Source: Asterella californica
Taxonomy: Eukaryota > Streptophyta > Marchantiopsida > Marchantiales > Aytoniaceae
DNA: 64,000 nt
Assembly (NCBI GenBank): GCA_036924285.1
Contig: JAYKYS010000009.1
Coordinates: 17,794,001 to 17,858,000 of the forward strand
Reading direction: 5' to 3'
Each line of letters opens with the position of its first letter. The first letter of the stretch is position 1. Below the pieces are notes generated by a model. The model made no database searches, was not told the DNA's origin, and saw nothing but the letters and a program-made list of their open reading frames with translations. Positions 33,388 to 42,789 of the stretch are shown one piece after another. Both the position numbers and the translations under genes were made by a program.

Positions 33388-33678
33388 TCACGTCAGTTTG
33401 TGCACCTCGGCTAGGTTGACCGAGTGCGAAGTGGCGCATCCCGATAAGGCCGTTAGTGCCGTTAGGACGAGTTGGTGGGAGAGCCCACTAGGGGTAAACT
33501 TCGCAGGTAGGGCTTGGAGGTCTTAGTTCTTCGAGTTGAGCCTTCAAGCTCCAGGCTATGGTGGATAGTCTAGTTGAGTGTAACCCGGATTCTCTTCGCG
33601 TTTAGAGTGGGTTTGGCTTGACCATTTGTGAGTAATCAATGTTGTAGTGTTGGAGATGGTAATTTCTCAATGCAGATT
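33388..33678 (+). repeat. 291-bp repeat L, left copy (part of the LTR of the DNMT element)
   Basis: The block beginning tcacgtcag and ending caatgcagatt is repeated at 42391-42681, with exactly the same length and about ten, mostly transition, differences. The two copies lie on either side of the methyltransferase-bearing coding region and in the same direction. They are probably parts of its LTRs. The left copy lacks the upstream 108-bp block A that precedes the right copy. Confidence 0.75.
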
Positions 33679-35094
33679 ACTCGAAGAACTGAGTGCAGGT
33701 CGAGGCGGAGTTCAGTAAGAGCTCGCTGATCTGAAATCTGAAATCGTCCGCTGGTATCTTCGGGCGTTGTCGTTCGTGTTTGATTGTGTGGAGCTGTGAT
33801 CGTGTGGGCGCATGCTCTTTGGAAGCGCACTGGAGAGACAAATCTAGTGCACTAAGTTACATGGAGTTTGACCAAGGATTGAAGAAGTTATGGCATGTCA
33901 AAGTTCGCTGCCGTGACACCCACAAGTGCAAAAAGGCTAGTTACGTCAGATTTTGGTGCAATTTCGTGTTGAAACTCGAGTTTAGGAGTTTTGTTGTGTG
34001 TGTGTGCATTCGCCAAGTGTGTCTTGTGCATTCATGAATCGCGAGGCTTCGAGGAGTAGAGGTGCGTGAGTGCGGAGGCGTGAGAGCGGAGTGCGAGAGT
34101 GCGGAGACGGAGGCGGAGTGGAGCTGAGCCTGAGCTCGAGTCCGCGTCCGCCGCGAGCCAGCTTGCTGGCGTGCGTGAGAGAGATTTCTAAGCTTCAGTT
34201 GTGTGGGAAGGGTAAAACCAGCTGGTCACCCATCCCAACACTATTCCTGGACCTGGACTCCTAACTCTGTAGTCTTGGCTTTGGCTTTACCACTAGACCA
34301 ATAGCTCTTGGTGTCCTACAGGGATGCGTGCAAGTACTTATGGACTTGTATAAGGTAGTAAGAGACTTTCTCGCACGTTCCTAGAGGAGTGGTAGGGCGA
34401 CCCCATAGTATTAGGGGCAAGCTATAGTTGTGGTAGTGCTTGTCTATACCGTAGAGACGTGTATAAAGACAATTGGTGGCAGTTGTCTTGGGTGAGCTAG
34501 TAGAGCTACCACGTGGATGTTTTTGGAGCTACTAGAGGTGTAGACATCTAGTTAGTGACCTCCAGTGCCAGTTACGATTGTTGATGATCATATATTGTGC
34601 ATGTGGTCACCGACGAGGAGACGTCAGTCCGGGTGGGGCTGGGTTTCTCTTTATGTGAATGTTTGAGTGTGGAGGGTTATCGTTTGGACTTCTTGTGGTT
34701 GGAACCCCTCCATATTGTGCTTCCTATTTGTGCGCCGCGTTTGCTTGTGTTGGCGCTTGATTTCCGGAGTGAACTCCAGTGTGCTGTCGGTAGTGAGGTT
34801 GGAGTTGCGGACCAGTCAGACTACTTTTGTCTCTCTCACGGTGCGGTTGGAGTGACGACCAACAGACCGTGAGAGGCTGCTTGTGATGATGGCATGTACA
34901 GGTTGCCCTTACTTTGACCGTCCTAGTAGAGGATAGGTGAGCTCAGTAGGAGCGGGGTTAGGCAAGTGGTGGTTACGGTGGTGACGGAGATTGCGGCTTC
35001 CGGTTGAGGAGTGTGTTAGCGGGATTCTCTCATCACGGAGTTCTCGGGAGGTTCTGGTGGGGACTTCTCGGACAGTGGATATACACGGAGTGGG
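33679..35094 (+). other. Leader region of the DNMT element
   Basis: A 1.4 kb region lies between repeat L and the start of gag. It has no long frame. A purine-rich stretch (34040-34140) and a SINE-like segment on the minus strand (34200-34309) are present. A convincing primer site was not found; candidates are tggtatcttcgggcg near 33751 and tggtggcagttgtc near 34477, both weak. Confidence 0.5.
34200..34309 (-). repeat. tRNA-derived SINE-like segment
   Basis: Read on the minus strand from 34309, the sequence begins gagctattggtctagtggta, similar to a tRNA 5' end with A-box, followed about 50 nt later by a weak B-box-like ggagtccaggtcc (34244-34258 region), then gggatgggtgaccagctggt. The layout resembles a plant tRNA-derived SINE head. 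No poly(A) or T-run end and no target duplication were found. Confidence 0.4.
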
Positions 35095-36350
35095 GTGAGG
35101 TACCGACTACTTACACCATTGCCGTCGGTTGTTCTAGAGGATGAGTCAGATGCAGACAGCGCGTTTTCTGATGGTGAGTCTAGTGTCGCCACACCGTTGT
35201 TGTGGGACATGGACGAGATCTATGGGGCCACGAAGGGGCCTCGACGTTACTCGGGTACAGTTGGTACCATTGAGCTGGATGACTTCATCCAGGAGTTCGA
35301 CAGTTGGTGCGATCTGCAGCAGATGCAGAACCCACAATTGTTTACACCCTTCATGGTGTGGAAGGGTTTGTTCCAGCACTTGGAGGGACCGCCGATGGAC
35401 GATTATCATGAGTTCAGGCGAGATTACAGTAGTGAGATCGAGTTGTGGAGACAACATTGGTCTCCCAACTACGTTTCTATCACTACTGGCACAGTTTCGG
35501 GAGGCGTAGCACCTGCGAGTTCGGGTGCCAGTAGCAGTGGTACAGTCGCATGTGACGGAGTACCTACTACCAGCGGTGCGTCCACAGGTAGTGGAGCAGG
35601 TGGTAGTGTGAGTGAGATACCACCAGGGTTTAACCCTGTGGTTTAGTTCTTCCAATGTTTGAAGAAGAACTATCAGGGTGTGCGGACCGACAAGTTGAGG
35701 AGTCTGGATAATAACTGTAATAATCCTCTCTCCAGTTCCAGCGGAAGACTGGAGAGAGCCTACGCGAGGCGTTTACTCGCATGAGGCGGTTGATCAGCGT
35801 TACCCAAGGGGTGACGGAAGCACATGCAGTCCAGTTCTGGTATGGGATACTAGACCGGGAGCTGCGTAGGAGAGTTAGAGATGCTACTCTTCTTAGAGAT
35901 ACCGCTCCGACGTTGGCGGTTGTCTTTAGTCTGGCTGAGCGGATTGAGCTCAACATGGTGGAGGAGAGGGTGGTGGTTGCTGGGTTCAGCAAGGAGACAT
36001 CACATGGAGCGACCACCTCTTCTCGAGGATCACAGGCTACGCAACAGCGTGGTGGTGGTGGTAGTGGTAAGGATCGTGCAGAGCAGTCACGATCTCAGGG
36101 AGGTGTTGGAGGATCTGGTGGATAGAAGCCCATGCCGTCCTTCTCTAGTCAGCAGCAAGCGGGTCCTTGCTGGACGTGTGATGGTCCTCATCAGCAGAGG
36201 GACTGTCCACAGAAGAGAAGTTATGAGACGTCAAGGACATCAGGGACGTCTCAAGCAGTACATAGGCAATGTGAGCATTGCGGACGACCTGGTCACAGTA
36301 GTGACCGTTGTTTTGATCTCCATCCCGGTTGAGACAAGGGAAGGTTGATC
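35095..36350 (+). pseudogene. gag (capsid and nucleocapsid) of the DNMT element
   Basis: The first frame (35095-35646) holds a capsid-like region (ELDDFIQEFDSWCDLQQM, FTPFMVWKGLFQHLEG, YHEFRRDYSSEIELW) and a Ser/Gly/Thr-rich linker. It ends in TAG and is followed by a frameshift before 35750. The second frame (35755-36332) has the capsid end (EAFTRMRRLISVTQGVTEAH), a Gly/Gln/Ser stretch with a TAG at 36123, and two zinc knuckles, CWTCDGPHQQRDC and CEHCGRPGHSSDRC. A TGA at 36330 follows. Gag packages the RNA. This copy is inactive but every part can be recognised. Confidence 0.8.
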
Positions 36351-37148
36351 GTGGACGAGGCGGAGGAGCTCAGGGAGGCCGGGTGGTCGAGCTGGAGGTA
36401 GAGGTCCAGCACCTGGGAGAGGATCGGTCGGTCCACCGTCTGCTACGACGTCAGAAGCAAGTATGGATGCTCGGATTGAGCAGTTGGAGCAGAGGATAGC
36501 TAGTATGGCTATGGCCCAGCGGAGATCAGGTGGAACAGAGGCTTCTACGTCTTATGGAGGAGAAGGAGGTGACTTCGACTTCGTGGTTGGTGTGGCACAG
36601 ATTGAGACATCTACGGTAGTGACTAGAGGTGCAGTACGTGCCTCTGAGCCACGAGGTGCGTCAGTGGAGTTGGATCCACAACGCAAGGAGGCTGGTAGAC
36701 AGGCCAGGCTTCCCCAGTCGTTCACGTTATCGGAGGCGTTGAGGACCCCATCTATGGTTCCTAAACGGCCTACCGATGGTGCAGTAGAGTTGGAGGCATC
36801 GACATCCAGGAATGGGTGTGATGTGAGTCCACCTTCGCCGTCTGTGGATGCGACGTCGAACTCGATGTTGGGAGCGACTACAGCAGTTTTGCGAGCCCCA
36901 CTATTCTCAACCACGGATATGAGGACATTGGGAGTCAACTTGACTCCAGTGTTCTAGTTGGCGGCCATGCTCAGTGAGAGCGAGGATGTAGTTACCTCTA
37001 GTGCTGAAGTAGTTCAGCGAGAGGCGGTAGACGTGTCCATGGAGTCGAGGATCAGGACAGCTACCAGTGGTACTTGGCAAGCGGCGACTGCTAGATTAGA
37101 TGAGTTACCAGCTAGGCCGGCGATTGACCGTGCTGGTTTGGCACCAGG
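36351..37148 (+). pseudogene. Linker between nucleocapsid and protease of the DNMT element
   Basis: After a Gly/Arg-rich stretch (near 36350-36440) a helical segment (DARIEQLEQRIASMAMAQ) begins at 36463 in a shifted frame. It continues as a low-complexity, probably disordered region to a TAG at 36955 and on to about 37140. No domain is recognised. One more frameshift joins it to the protease. Confidence 0.6.
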
Positions 37149-37670
37149 GTGGTGTTGTTGGACAACAGAAGTGGTATCTTCTGTTTGGTGGCACCTTCAA
37201 GGAAAGTGTATCGACCCCAGAAGGTCTTGTTAGACTCTGGAGCCCAACCGTTGATGTTGGGAAAGGCGACGTGTATTGGTTTGGGTCTGAAGAAGTCCGA
37301 GATAGAGAGATGTCCATTCCAGTTGCAGACATCTCTAAGGGGATCAGGAGGTACGGCTCTACACATGACACGTGAGATGTTGACGGTGAGAGTTCGGCCA
37401 GATCACCCCACGGATGGCTCTATGGTGAGGGCCAAGGCCATCGTTACAGCCGCAGAGTCTTATGATGTATTGGTGGGAGGTGCTGTGTTGTACCCTATGG
37501 GGTTCGTGATCGACTATTGGACGGAGACAGCATCTTACAGACCAGGTTGGCAGTCCGGTGAGGAACGAGTGAGCCGCTTACCAGTGCGGTTCAGTGCTAG
37601 AGTTGAGACGACGGAGCCTACACCAGGGACGATGGCATCCGTTGCAAGGTTCAGTTCGGTCATCACTTGA
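37149..37670 (+). pseudogene. Retropepsin-like protease of the DNMT element
   Basis: The frame contains VLLDSGAQPLMLGKATCIGL, with the intact catalytic LDSGA, and later blocks EMLTVRVRPDHPTDG, AKAIVTAAESYDVLVGGAVL and YPMGFVIDYWTETASYRPGW typical of this kind of protease domain. It is open to a TGA at 37668 and then continues in the same frame, through another TGA at 37908, into the methyltransferase. Protease and methyltransferase were therefore one polyprotein. Confidence 0.8.
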
Positions 37671-38891
37671 CCGGACGAGTTGTTGGAGGGCAATGCCCAT
37701 GCGGAGGATACTCTGGTCTTTGAGGAGGTGGAGGACATGTCTAGCATGTCTACGTTAGTACCATCTGCCTTGGATGTTCCACTCTGGAGTTCGAGTGGAG
37801 AGTTGCAGCAGTATGCTGATCAGTTGGTGCAGCAGGCTTGGAGTGAAGCCTTTGTACCACCAGTAGAGGAACAACGGGTTGTTCTTGCTATTGGCCATGT
37901 GACCTTATGACCGTTGGATACGACTCCCATTGTGTGGCAGTATCCAGAAGAGGGTGTATGTGTGCTGGAGCTGTTTGGAGAGATCAGCACAGGTTTGGCT
38001 GCGGTATTGCAAGCAGGTATACAAGTACAGCGATACTTGTATGTGGAGAGAGATGAGATTGCGAGACGCATCTCATTGCGACATGTGGCACGTTTGGTGC
38101 AGAGATATCCTGAGTTGTTGTTCATATCAGCTGTTAGAGGATACCAGCAAGCATTACCGTTGGATATTTCGCTGCTGGGGGCGCAGGATCTTACGTTGGT
38201 GGGCACCATTCACTTGGTGATAGCCGGATGGCCATGTCAAGGTCACACGCGTGCTGGGAGAGGTCAGGGTTTACATGACCCGCGATCTAGGATGTTCTGG
38301 GAGATGTTACGGATCTTACGACATCTCCAGATGCATCAGGTGGATTCTCCAGCGTACATCTTGGAGAACATTCTTTTGTTGGGTGATGCTCGTACACAGA
38401 TGATGGCGAGTATGCACCAAGTGCGGTCTTGGATTGGACCAGCAGTGTTGTTGGATGCAGCGAGAGTAAGATCTCGTGCACATCGTCCACGGTTGTGGTG
38501 GACGAACTTGTTATCGAGAGAGGTGCTTAAGCGAGCACACGATGGAGTGAGACGACCAGCACATCTCACGATTGATAGCATCTTGGATGCAGGACGACGA
38601 TCTCAAGTGGTGAGAGTCGTCGATAGGTCACCCATGGCAGTGGTGAACCTAGTGGGACGGCCCATGGTAGCGTTACCCACTTTGGTAAGCTTTCCATCGT
38701 CACATGCTTACAGAGATGGAGGACCTGGGCTTGTGTGGGATGCTCAATTACGGCAGTTGGTGGAGCCCAATGCCGATGAGAGAGAGCGAGCAATGGGTTT
38801 CGCTACGGGTACGACGGCAGTAGCTTCGGTGTCAGAGGCTTCACGTCGTCAAGTATTGGGTCAAGCAATGGACTTGAATTGCTTGACATGA
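37671..38891 (+). pseudogene. DNMT3-like cytosine-5 DNA methyltransferase inside the retroelement
   Basis: The frame continues from the protease with 80 codons of linker, a TGA (37908), then 325 codons. Counting from 37914, motif I is VLELFGEISTGL (17-28), the catalytic motif IV is AGWPCQG with Cys108, motif VI is LENI (150-153; usually ENV), and motif VIII is RSRAHRPRLWWTN (186-198), close to the DNMT3 form. Motifs IX and X are ADERERAMGF (287-296) and RRQVLGQAMDLN (311-322). The motif order I to X is canonical, not rotated as in plant DRM enzymes. Motif I has Glu where most enzymes have Gly. No PWWP, ADD, BAH or UBA domain is seen. A TGA ends the frame at 38889. The enzyme would place 5-methylcytosine on DNA. 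Family members inside retrotransposons are known from charophytes and dinoflagellates. Confidence 0.9.
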
Positions 38892-39185
38892 ATTGTTAGC
38901 CTTGGATTGGCTGAGCAGCGTCGGATGTGATCGACGGGTGTTACTGCTCGGACACTCTTGAGCTCTTTGCCTACCGGGTCGGTGGAGACAAAGGCTGGGG
39001 GCGAGGCACATGGAGTTCGTCATCCTTGGACATCATGGGATGTCATAGGAGAGAATGTGGAGCTTGCAGCTAGAACTGCAGAAATTTTACGCACGGTAGC
39101 GGTGGAGGTTGTTGGTGGTGAGCAGAAGGAAACTGCTCTAGAGCCTGCAAGATAGTAGTCAACGACTTCGTCTTCTACCTCTAGC
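38892..39185 (+). pseudogene. Linker between methyltransferase and RT
   Basis: The same reading frame continues from the methyltransferase to the RT, with a TGA near 38928 and two TAG codons at 39153-39158. It reads SSLPTGSVETKAGGEAHGVR and RTAEILRTVAVEVVGGEQ. No domain is recognised. The shared frame shows that the methyltransferase was an internal part of the pol polyprotein. Confidence 0.65.
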
Positions 39186-40172
39186 ATGATAACAGAGGAT
39201 ACTTGGGAGCCGGAGATTGGACCTAAGCTTATAGGAGAGGAGAGACGAAGAGTCCAAAGATTCCTGAAGAGCTACAGAAATTGTTTTGCCTTCAGTATGA
39301 AGGATTTGGGTACCTTGAAGGGACCTGGTATACGGATCGACTTGGCTAACGACACGCCAATCTTTCGACGTCCTTACAGATACAGTGACATGGAGAGAGC
39401 CTTGATCTAGAGTCGGACTCAAGACTTGTTGGAGGCTGGGTTGGTGGAGATGTCGCATGGAGAGTATGCATCTGCCACAGTTATGCCAGCCAAGAAGGAT
39501 ATGTATGGCAACTACACGGATAGACGGATGTGTGAGGACTACCGTCCTATCAATCGGCAGACGAAGTCCGATAAGTATACCATGCCGACACCTGAGGAGA
39601 TCTTTGATGCAGTGGGGCATGTGAAGGTCTTCAGTACTTTGGATCTTCGAGCAGGGTATCATCAGTTGCCAGTGAGAGAAGAAGATAAGTCCAAGACAGC
39701 ATTCTGGGGAATTGAACTCACGGCAAGGATTGTTTGTATCAGTGGCGGTTCTTACCATTTGGGTTGAAGAACGCCCCTGCTGAGTTCCAAAGGGTGATGG
39801 ACAGAATCCTAGCAGGATTGGATTTTGTCAGATGTTATATTGACGACATCTTAGTCTATAGTGCTACAGTGGAGGAGCACGAGAGACACTTACGGGATGT
39901 GTTTGAGCGGTTGAGAGCTCATGGGTTGAAGTTACACCCTGGGAAGTGTAAGTTCTTCCAGGAGTTGGTAGAGTATCTGGGCCACATCATCTATCCAGGT
40001 GGATTGGGTGTTCAACAGACGAAGGTTGAGACTATTGCACGTATCCCGCGCCCCACAGATGTGAGTCGAGTTCGGGCATTTGTTGGTTTGGTGAACTTTT
40101 ATCGTCGGTACGTGAAGGGATTTAGTGCAATTGCGAAGCCGTTGACCAAGCTGATGAAGGTGGACCAGGAGT
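39186..40172 (+). pseudogene. Reverse transcriptase of the DNMT element
   Basis: The blocks are EERRRVQRFLKSYRNCFAFS, IRIDLANDTPIFRRPYRYSD, then a TAG (39408), RMCEDYRPINRQTKSDKYTM, FSTLDLRAGYHQLPVREEDK, and a one-base shift near 39714. They are followed by LPFGLKNAPAEFQRVMDRIL, the catalytic YIDDILVYS and the thumb (LVNFYRRYVKGFSAIAKPLT). The catalytic Asp pair and all seven RT blocks are present. A TGA at 40172 separates it from RNase H in the same frame. It is a Ty3/gypsy RT, distinct from those at 7908 and 21453. Confidence 0.92.
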
Positions 40173-40174
40173 GA

Positions 40175-40668
40175 CAGTGGGGAGATGAGCAGGAGCGAGC
40201 TTTTGTAGAGCTCAAGGATAGGTTGACATCTGCTCCCATCTTGAGGAGAACGGTTAGGGGGCGTCCTTTCCAACTGCACACCGATTGGAGTATGTTGGGA
40301 CTTGGAGCAGTGTTGACTCAGCATGATGATGAGAAAAAGGAGTCTGTGGTGGCGTATGCCAGTCGCTCCAACAATTCAGCGGAGGCGAGATATAGTTCGT
40401 ATGAGGGAGAGTGTTTGGCGGCAGTGTGGACTGTTGCACACTTTCGATGTTATCTGTTTGGGAACTCTTTTACTCTCATCACTGATCACCAACCGCTCAA
40501 GTGGTTGATGGAGTCCGATAAGCTTACAAGGAAGCTTGCACGATGGGCTCTGATCTTACAGGAGTATGACTTCCAGGTAGTACATAGACCTGGAGTTGAA
40601 AACCTAGATGCCGATGGGTTGAGTCGCAACCCGTGCACGAGTCAGCAGGATCAGACTGGGGCTCGATG
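40175..40668 (+). pseudogene. RNase H of the DNMT element
   Basis: The frame continues from RT: QWGDEQERAFVELKDRL, HTDWSMLGLGAVLTQ, YSSYEGECLAAVWTV, LITDHQPLKWLMES, ARWALILQEYDFQVVHR and NLDADGLSRNPCTS. The Asp-Glu-Asp-Asp catalytic set of Ty3/gypsy RNase H is present. It ends at a TGA at 40667, after which the integrase follows in the same frame. Confidence 0.9.
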
Positions 40669-41873
40669 ACATGACGAGGTTGATGAGGAGATAGTGCCAG
40701 GGTGGCATGCATCTGCCTTTCTTTGTGTGTTGGTCATGAACTCTAGTATGGAGGACCAAGTCGTATCTTTCTCTGGTCAGAGAGTAGATGATGAGTCTCC
40801 AGATCCTGAGAGTGGAGATGGTGTTTCAGACCAGCGAGATATTCATGATGATGTGATCGTGATGGAGTATCTACGTACTGGTGTGGTAGTAGACACAGTA
40901 AGTGCCAAGGAGCGAGATCGTGTCCTTCAACGAGCGAAGAGATTTCGACGAGAAGGACGACATGTACTTCGAGTGTGGGATGATGGGAGGATACGGATAG
41001 TGCCACATCCATCCCAGAGGGCACAGTTAGTACGACATGCCCATGAGGAGTTGGGACATTTTGGAGTGAAGCATACGCATAGCTTACTCCAAGGACAATA
41101 TTGGTGGCGTGGTATGCACATCGATGTGCAACAGTTTGTCGCACGATGTGTGGTTTAATGCGTACTCGTTTAATGCGTACGCGTTTAATGCGTACGCGTT
41201 CTTAGATCGAGTATTGAGTCGTTTTGGAGCACCAGCTGAAGTGCTGACAGACCAAGGTAAAGAGTTCCTTGGTGAGTTTCAGGCCTTGTGTGATCAGGCG
41301 CTGATTGATCATCGAACTACATCTCGAGATCATCCTGAGGCGGATGGTTTGGCGGAGAGGGTAGTTCAGACGATGAAGAGAGGATTGCGCAAGTATGGCT
41401 TGTAAAAGGGCCACTTGGGAGACTGGGATGTGCAGTTACCATGGTTGGCTATGGGCTACCATTTCAGCCGACAAGCGTCTTTGGCTTCCTTCTCACCGTA
41501 TTTTCTATTGTATGACCGAGATCCAGATCTACCTTCGGCCATTCGTCGTGATTCTGCTGAGGTGCTGAACCTTGATGACCCGGATATGTGGGTGAGAGCA
41601 TGTTCTCAACGAGCAGAGACATTTCGGAGAGTTATGCCTATGGCTTTTGAGAACCTAGCGATTGCTCAGCATAGAGACACGTTGCGATATGCAACTATCC
41701 GAGGAGGAGGTTATCGACCGTCGATTCGCAAGTTTCATCCTGGCGATTATATCTATCTACAGCAGACTGCACCGACGACGTTGGACGTGACCGCAGGGCG
41801 CACTATTTTACGAGTGCGAGAGGTGTTACCTTCTGGAGTACTCATGTTAGAGGGCCTTGATGGTGTTGTGTGA
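40669..41873 (+). pseudogene. Integrase of the DNMT element, internally deleted
   Basis: The zinc-binding module (LVRHAHEELGHFGVKHTHSL ... ARCVV) is cut before its last Cys by a TAA. Three 15-bp repeats follow (41153-41197) and the frame shifts. The core resumes with RVLSRFGAPAEVLTDQGKEF, which has the second catalytic Asp, and HPEADGLAERVVQTMKRGL, which has the Glu. The stretch with the first catalytic Asp is deleted. After a TAA at 41403 come WLAMGYHFSRQASLASFSPY, HPGDYIYLQQTAPTTLDV and LPSGVLMLEGLDG, the C-terminal DNA-binding part. A TGA at 41871 leads in frame to the PHD finger. Confidence 0.88.
41153..41197 (+). repeat. Three 15-bp tandem repeats inside the integrase
   Basis: The unit gtttaatgcgtacgc occurs three times (first unit ends ctc). 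It replaces roughly the first third of the integrase core. In one frame it codes FNAYA repeats, in another it gives TAA codons. It looks like filler DNA at a repaired break. Confidence 0.9.
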
Positions 41874-42107
41874 AAGGACCATGTGCGTAATTGCGCGCCA
41901 TGTCATCTTCCCAACATTTATGGTACCGTTGACCCAAGCTTAGCAGTTGTACGCGCGGGCTTGAGGTGTATGTTGTGTGGGTCTGCTGGTGGAGCAGCCC
42001 GTATGTTGGTGTGTGATGGTTGTTCGAGAGGTTGGCACATGTCATGTTTGACTCCACCTCTCAGTGTAGTTCCTACTGGACGGTGGGTTTGTCCTCGATG
42101 TATATAG
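41874..42107 (+). pseudogene. C-terminal PHD finger of the DNMT element polyprotein
   Basis: The integrase frame continues past the TGA at 41871 with KDHVRNCAPCHLPNIYG and ends in a complete C4HC3 PHD finger. Counting from 41883, the zinc ligands are Cys29, Cys32, Cys44, Cys47, His52, Cys55, Cys70 and Cys73 (motifs CMLC, CDGCSRGWHMSC, WVCPRC). PHD fingers bind the N-terminal tail of histone H3, so this module may steer the integration complex to certain chromatin, as chromodomains do in chromoviruses. The frame ends at TAG 42105. The domain itself has no internal stop. Targeting is an inference; the fold is clear. Confidence 0.88.
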
Positions 42108-42171
42108 CGGAGATAGTCGATTAGATCTTTGCGTGGTGTGGATTGCAGACAGGCGACTAACGATGGGGCGA

Positions 42172-42789
42172 TGTAGCACCCGGCCTCCTAATCCTTGCAC
42201 CCATGAAGGTGTGTATCACGTAGTTGGGATATGGAGCTATCTGGAGTTAGAGGGACCTAACCGTCAGTTAGGGGGGCGGTTGTGGTACACTTGTATATGT
42301 GTATGACATCGTCCATGTGTTATGTGTATGTGTGGTGTATCTCTGACAGCGATGTATGTTGTGTAGCGATGTGTATGCGCACGACAGCTGTCACGTCAGT
42401 TTGGGCACCCCGGCTAGGTTGACCGAGTGCGATGTGGCGCATCCCGGTAAGGCCGTTAGTGCCGTTAGGGCGAGTTGGTGGGAGAGCCCACCAGGGGTAA
42501 ACTTCGCAGGTAGGGCTTGGAGGCCTTAGTTCTTCGAGTTGAGCCTTCAAGCTCCATGCTATGGTGGATAGTCTAGTTGAGTGTAACCCGGATTCTCTTC
42601 GCGTTTAGAGTGGGTTTGGCTTGACCATTTGTGAGTAATCAGTGTTGTAGTGTTGGAGATGGTAATTTCTCAATGCAGATTGTTGTGGTACACTTGTGTA
42701 TGTGTATGACATCGTCCATGTGTTATGTGTATGTGTGGTGTATCTCTGACAGCTATGTATGTTGTGTAGCGATGTGTATGCGCACGACA
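42172..42789 (+). repeat. 3' LTR region of the DNMT element, with A-L-A' repeat structure
   Basis: A purine run (gatggggcga) precedes TGTAGCACCC at 42172, the likely LTR start; TGTAACACCC-like starts are common in plant Ty3 elements. Inside are block A (42279-42386, 108 bp), gctg, repeat L (42391-42681, 291 bp, copy of 33388-33678), then A' (42682-42789, 108 bp, nearly identical to A). The LTR end could not be fixed. Block A is missing on the left side of the element, so either the left LTR is truncated or the right one is rearranged. Confidence 0.65.

Noticed and set aside
34200..34309. A functional tRNA or 5S rRNA gene
   Set aside because: The cloverleaf cannot be completed and the 5S-like phrase gggatgggtgacc is too short and out of context.
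37671..38891. The methyltransferase as an independent host gene
   Set aside because: It has no start codon of its own (the nearest is a TTG after a stop), no introns, and shares one frame with protease and RT on both sides.
37671..38891. A DRM-type (rotated) plant methyltransferase
   Set aside because: The motifs run I, IV, VI, VIII, IX, X; in DRM the order is rotated.
37149..39410. TGA and TAG codons in the DNMT element as recoded or readthrough codons
   Set aside because: The copy also has frameshifts and an integrase deletion, so ordinary decay explains the stops. The intact host gene at 60527 uses standard code.
39159..39758. 199-codon minus-strand ORF
   Set aside because: It is antisense to a well-supported RT domain.
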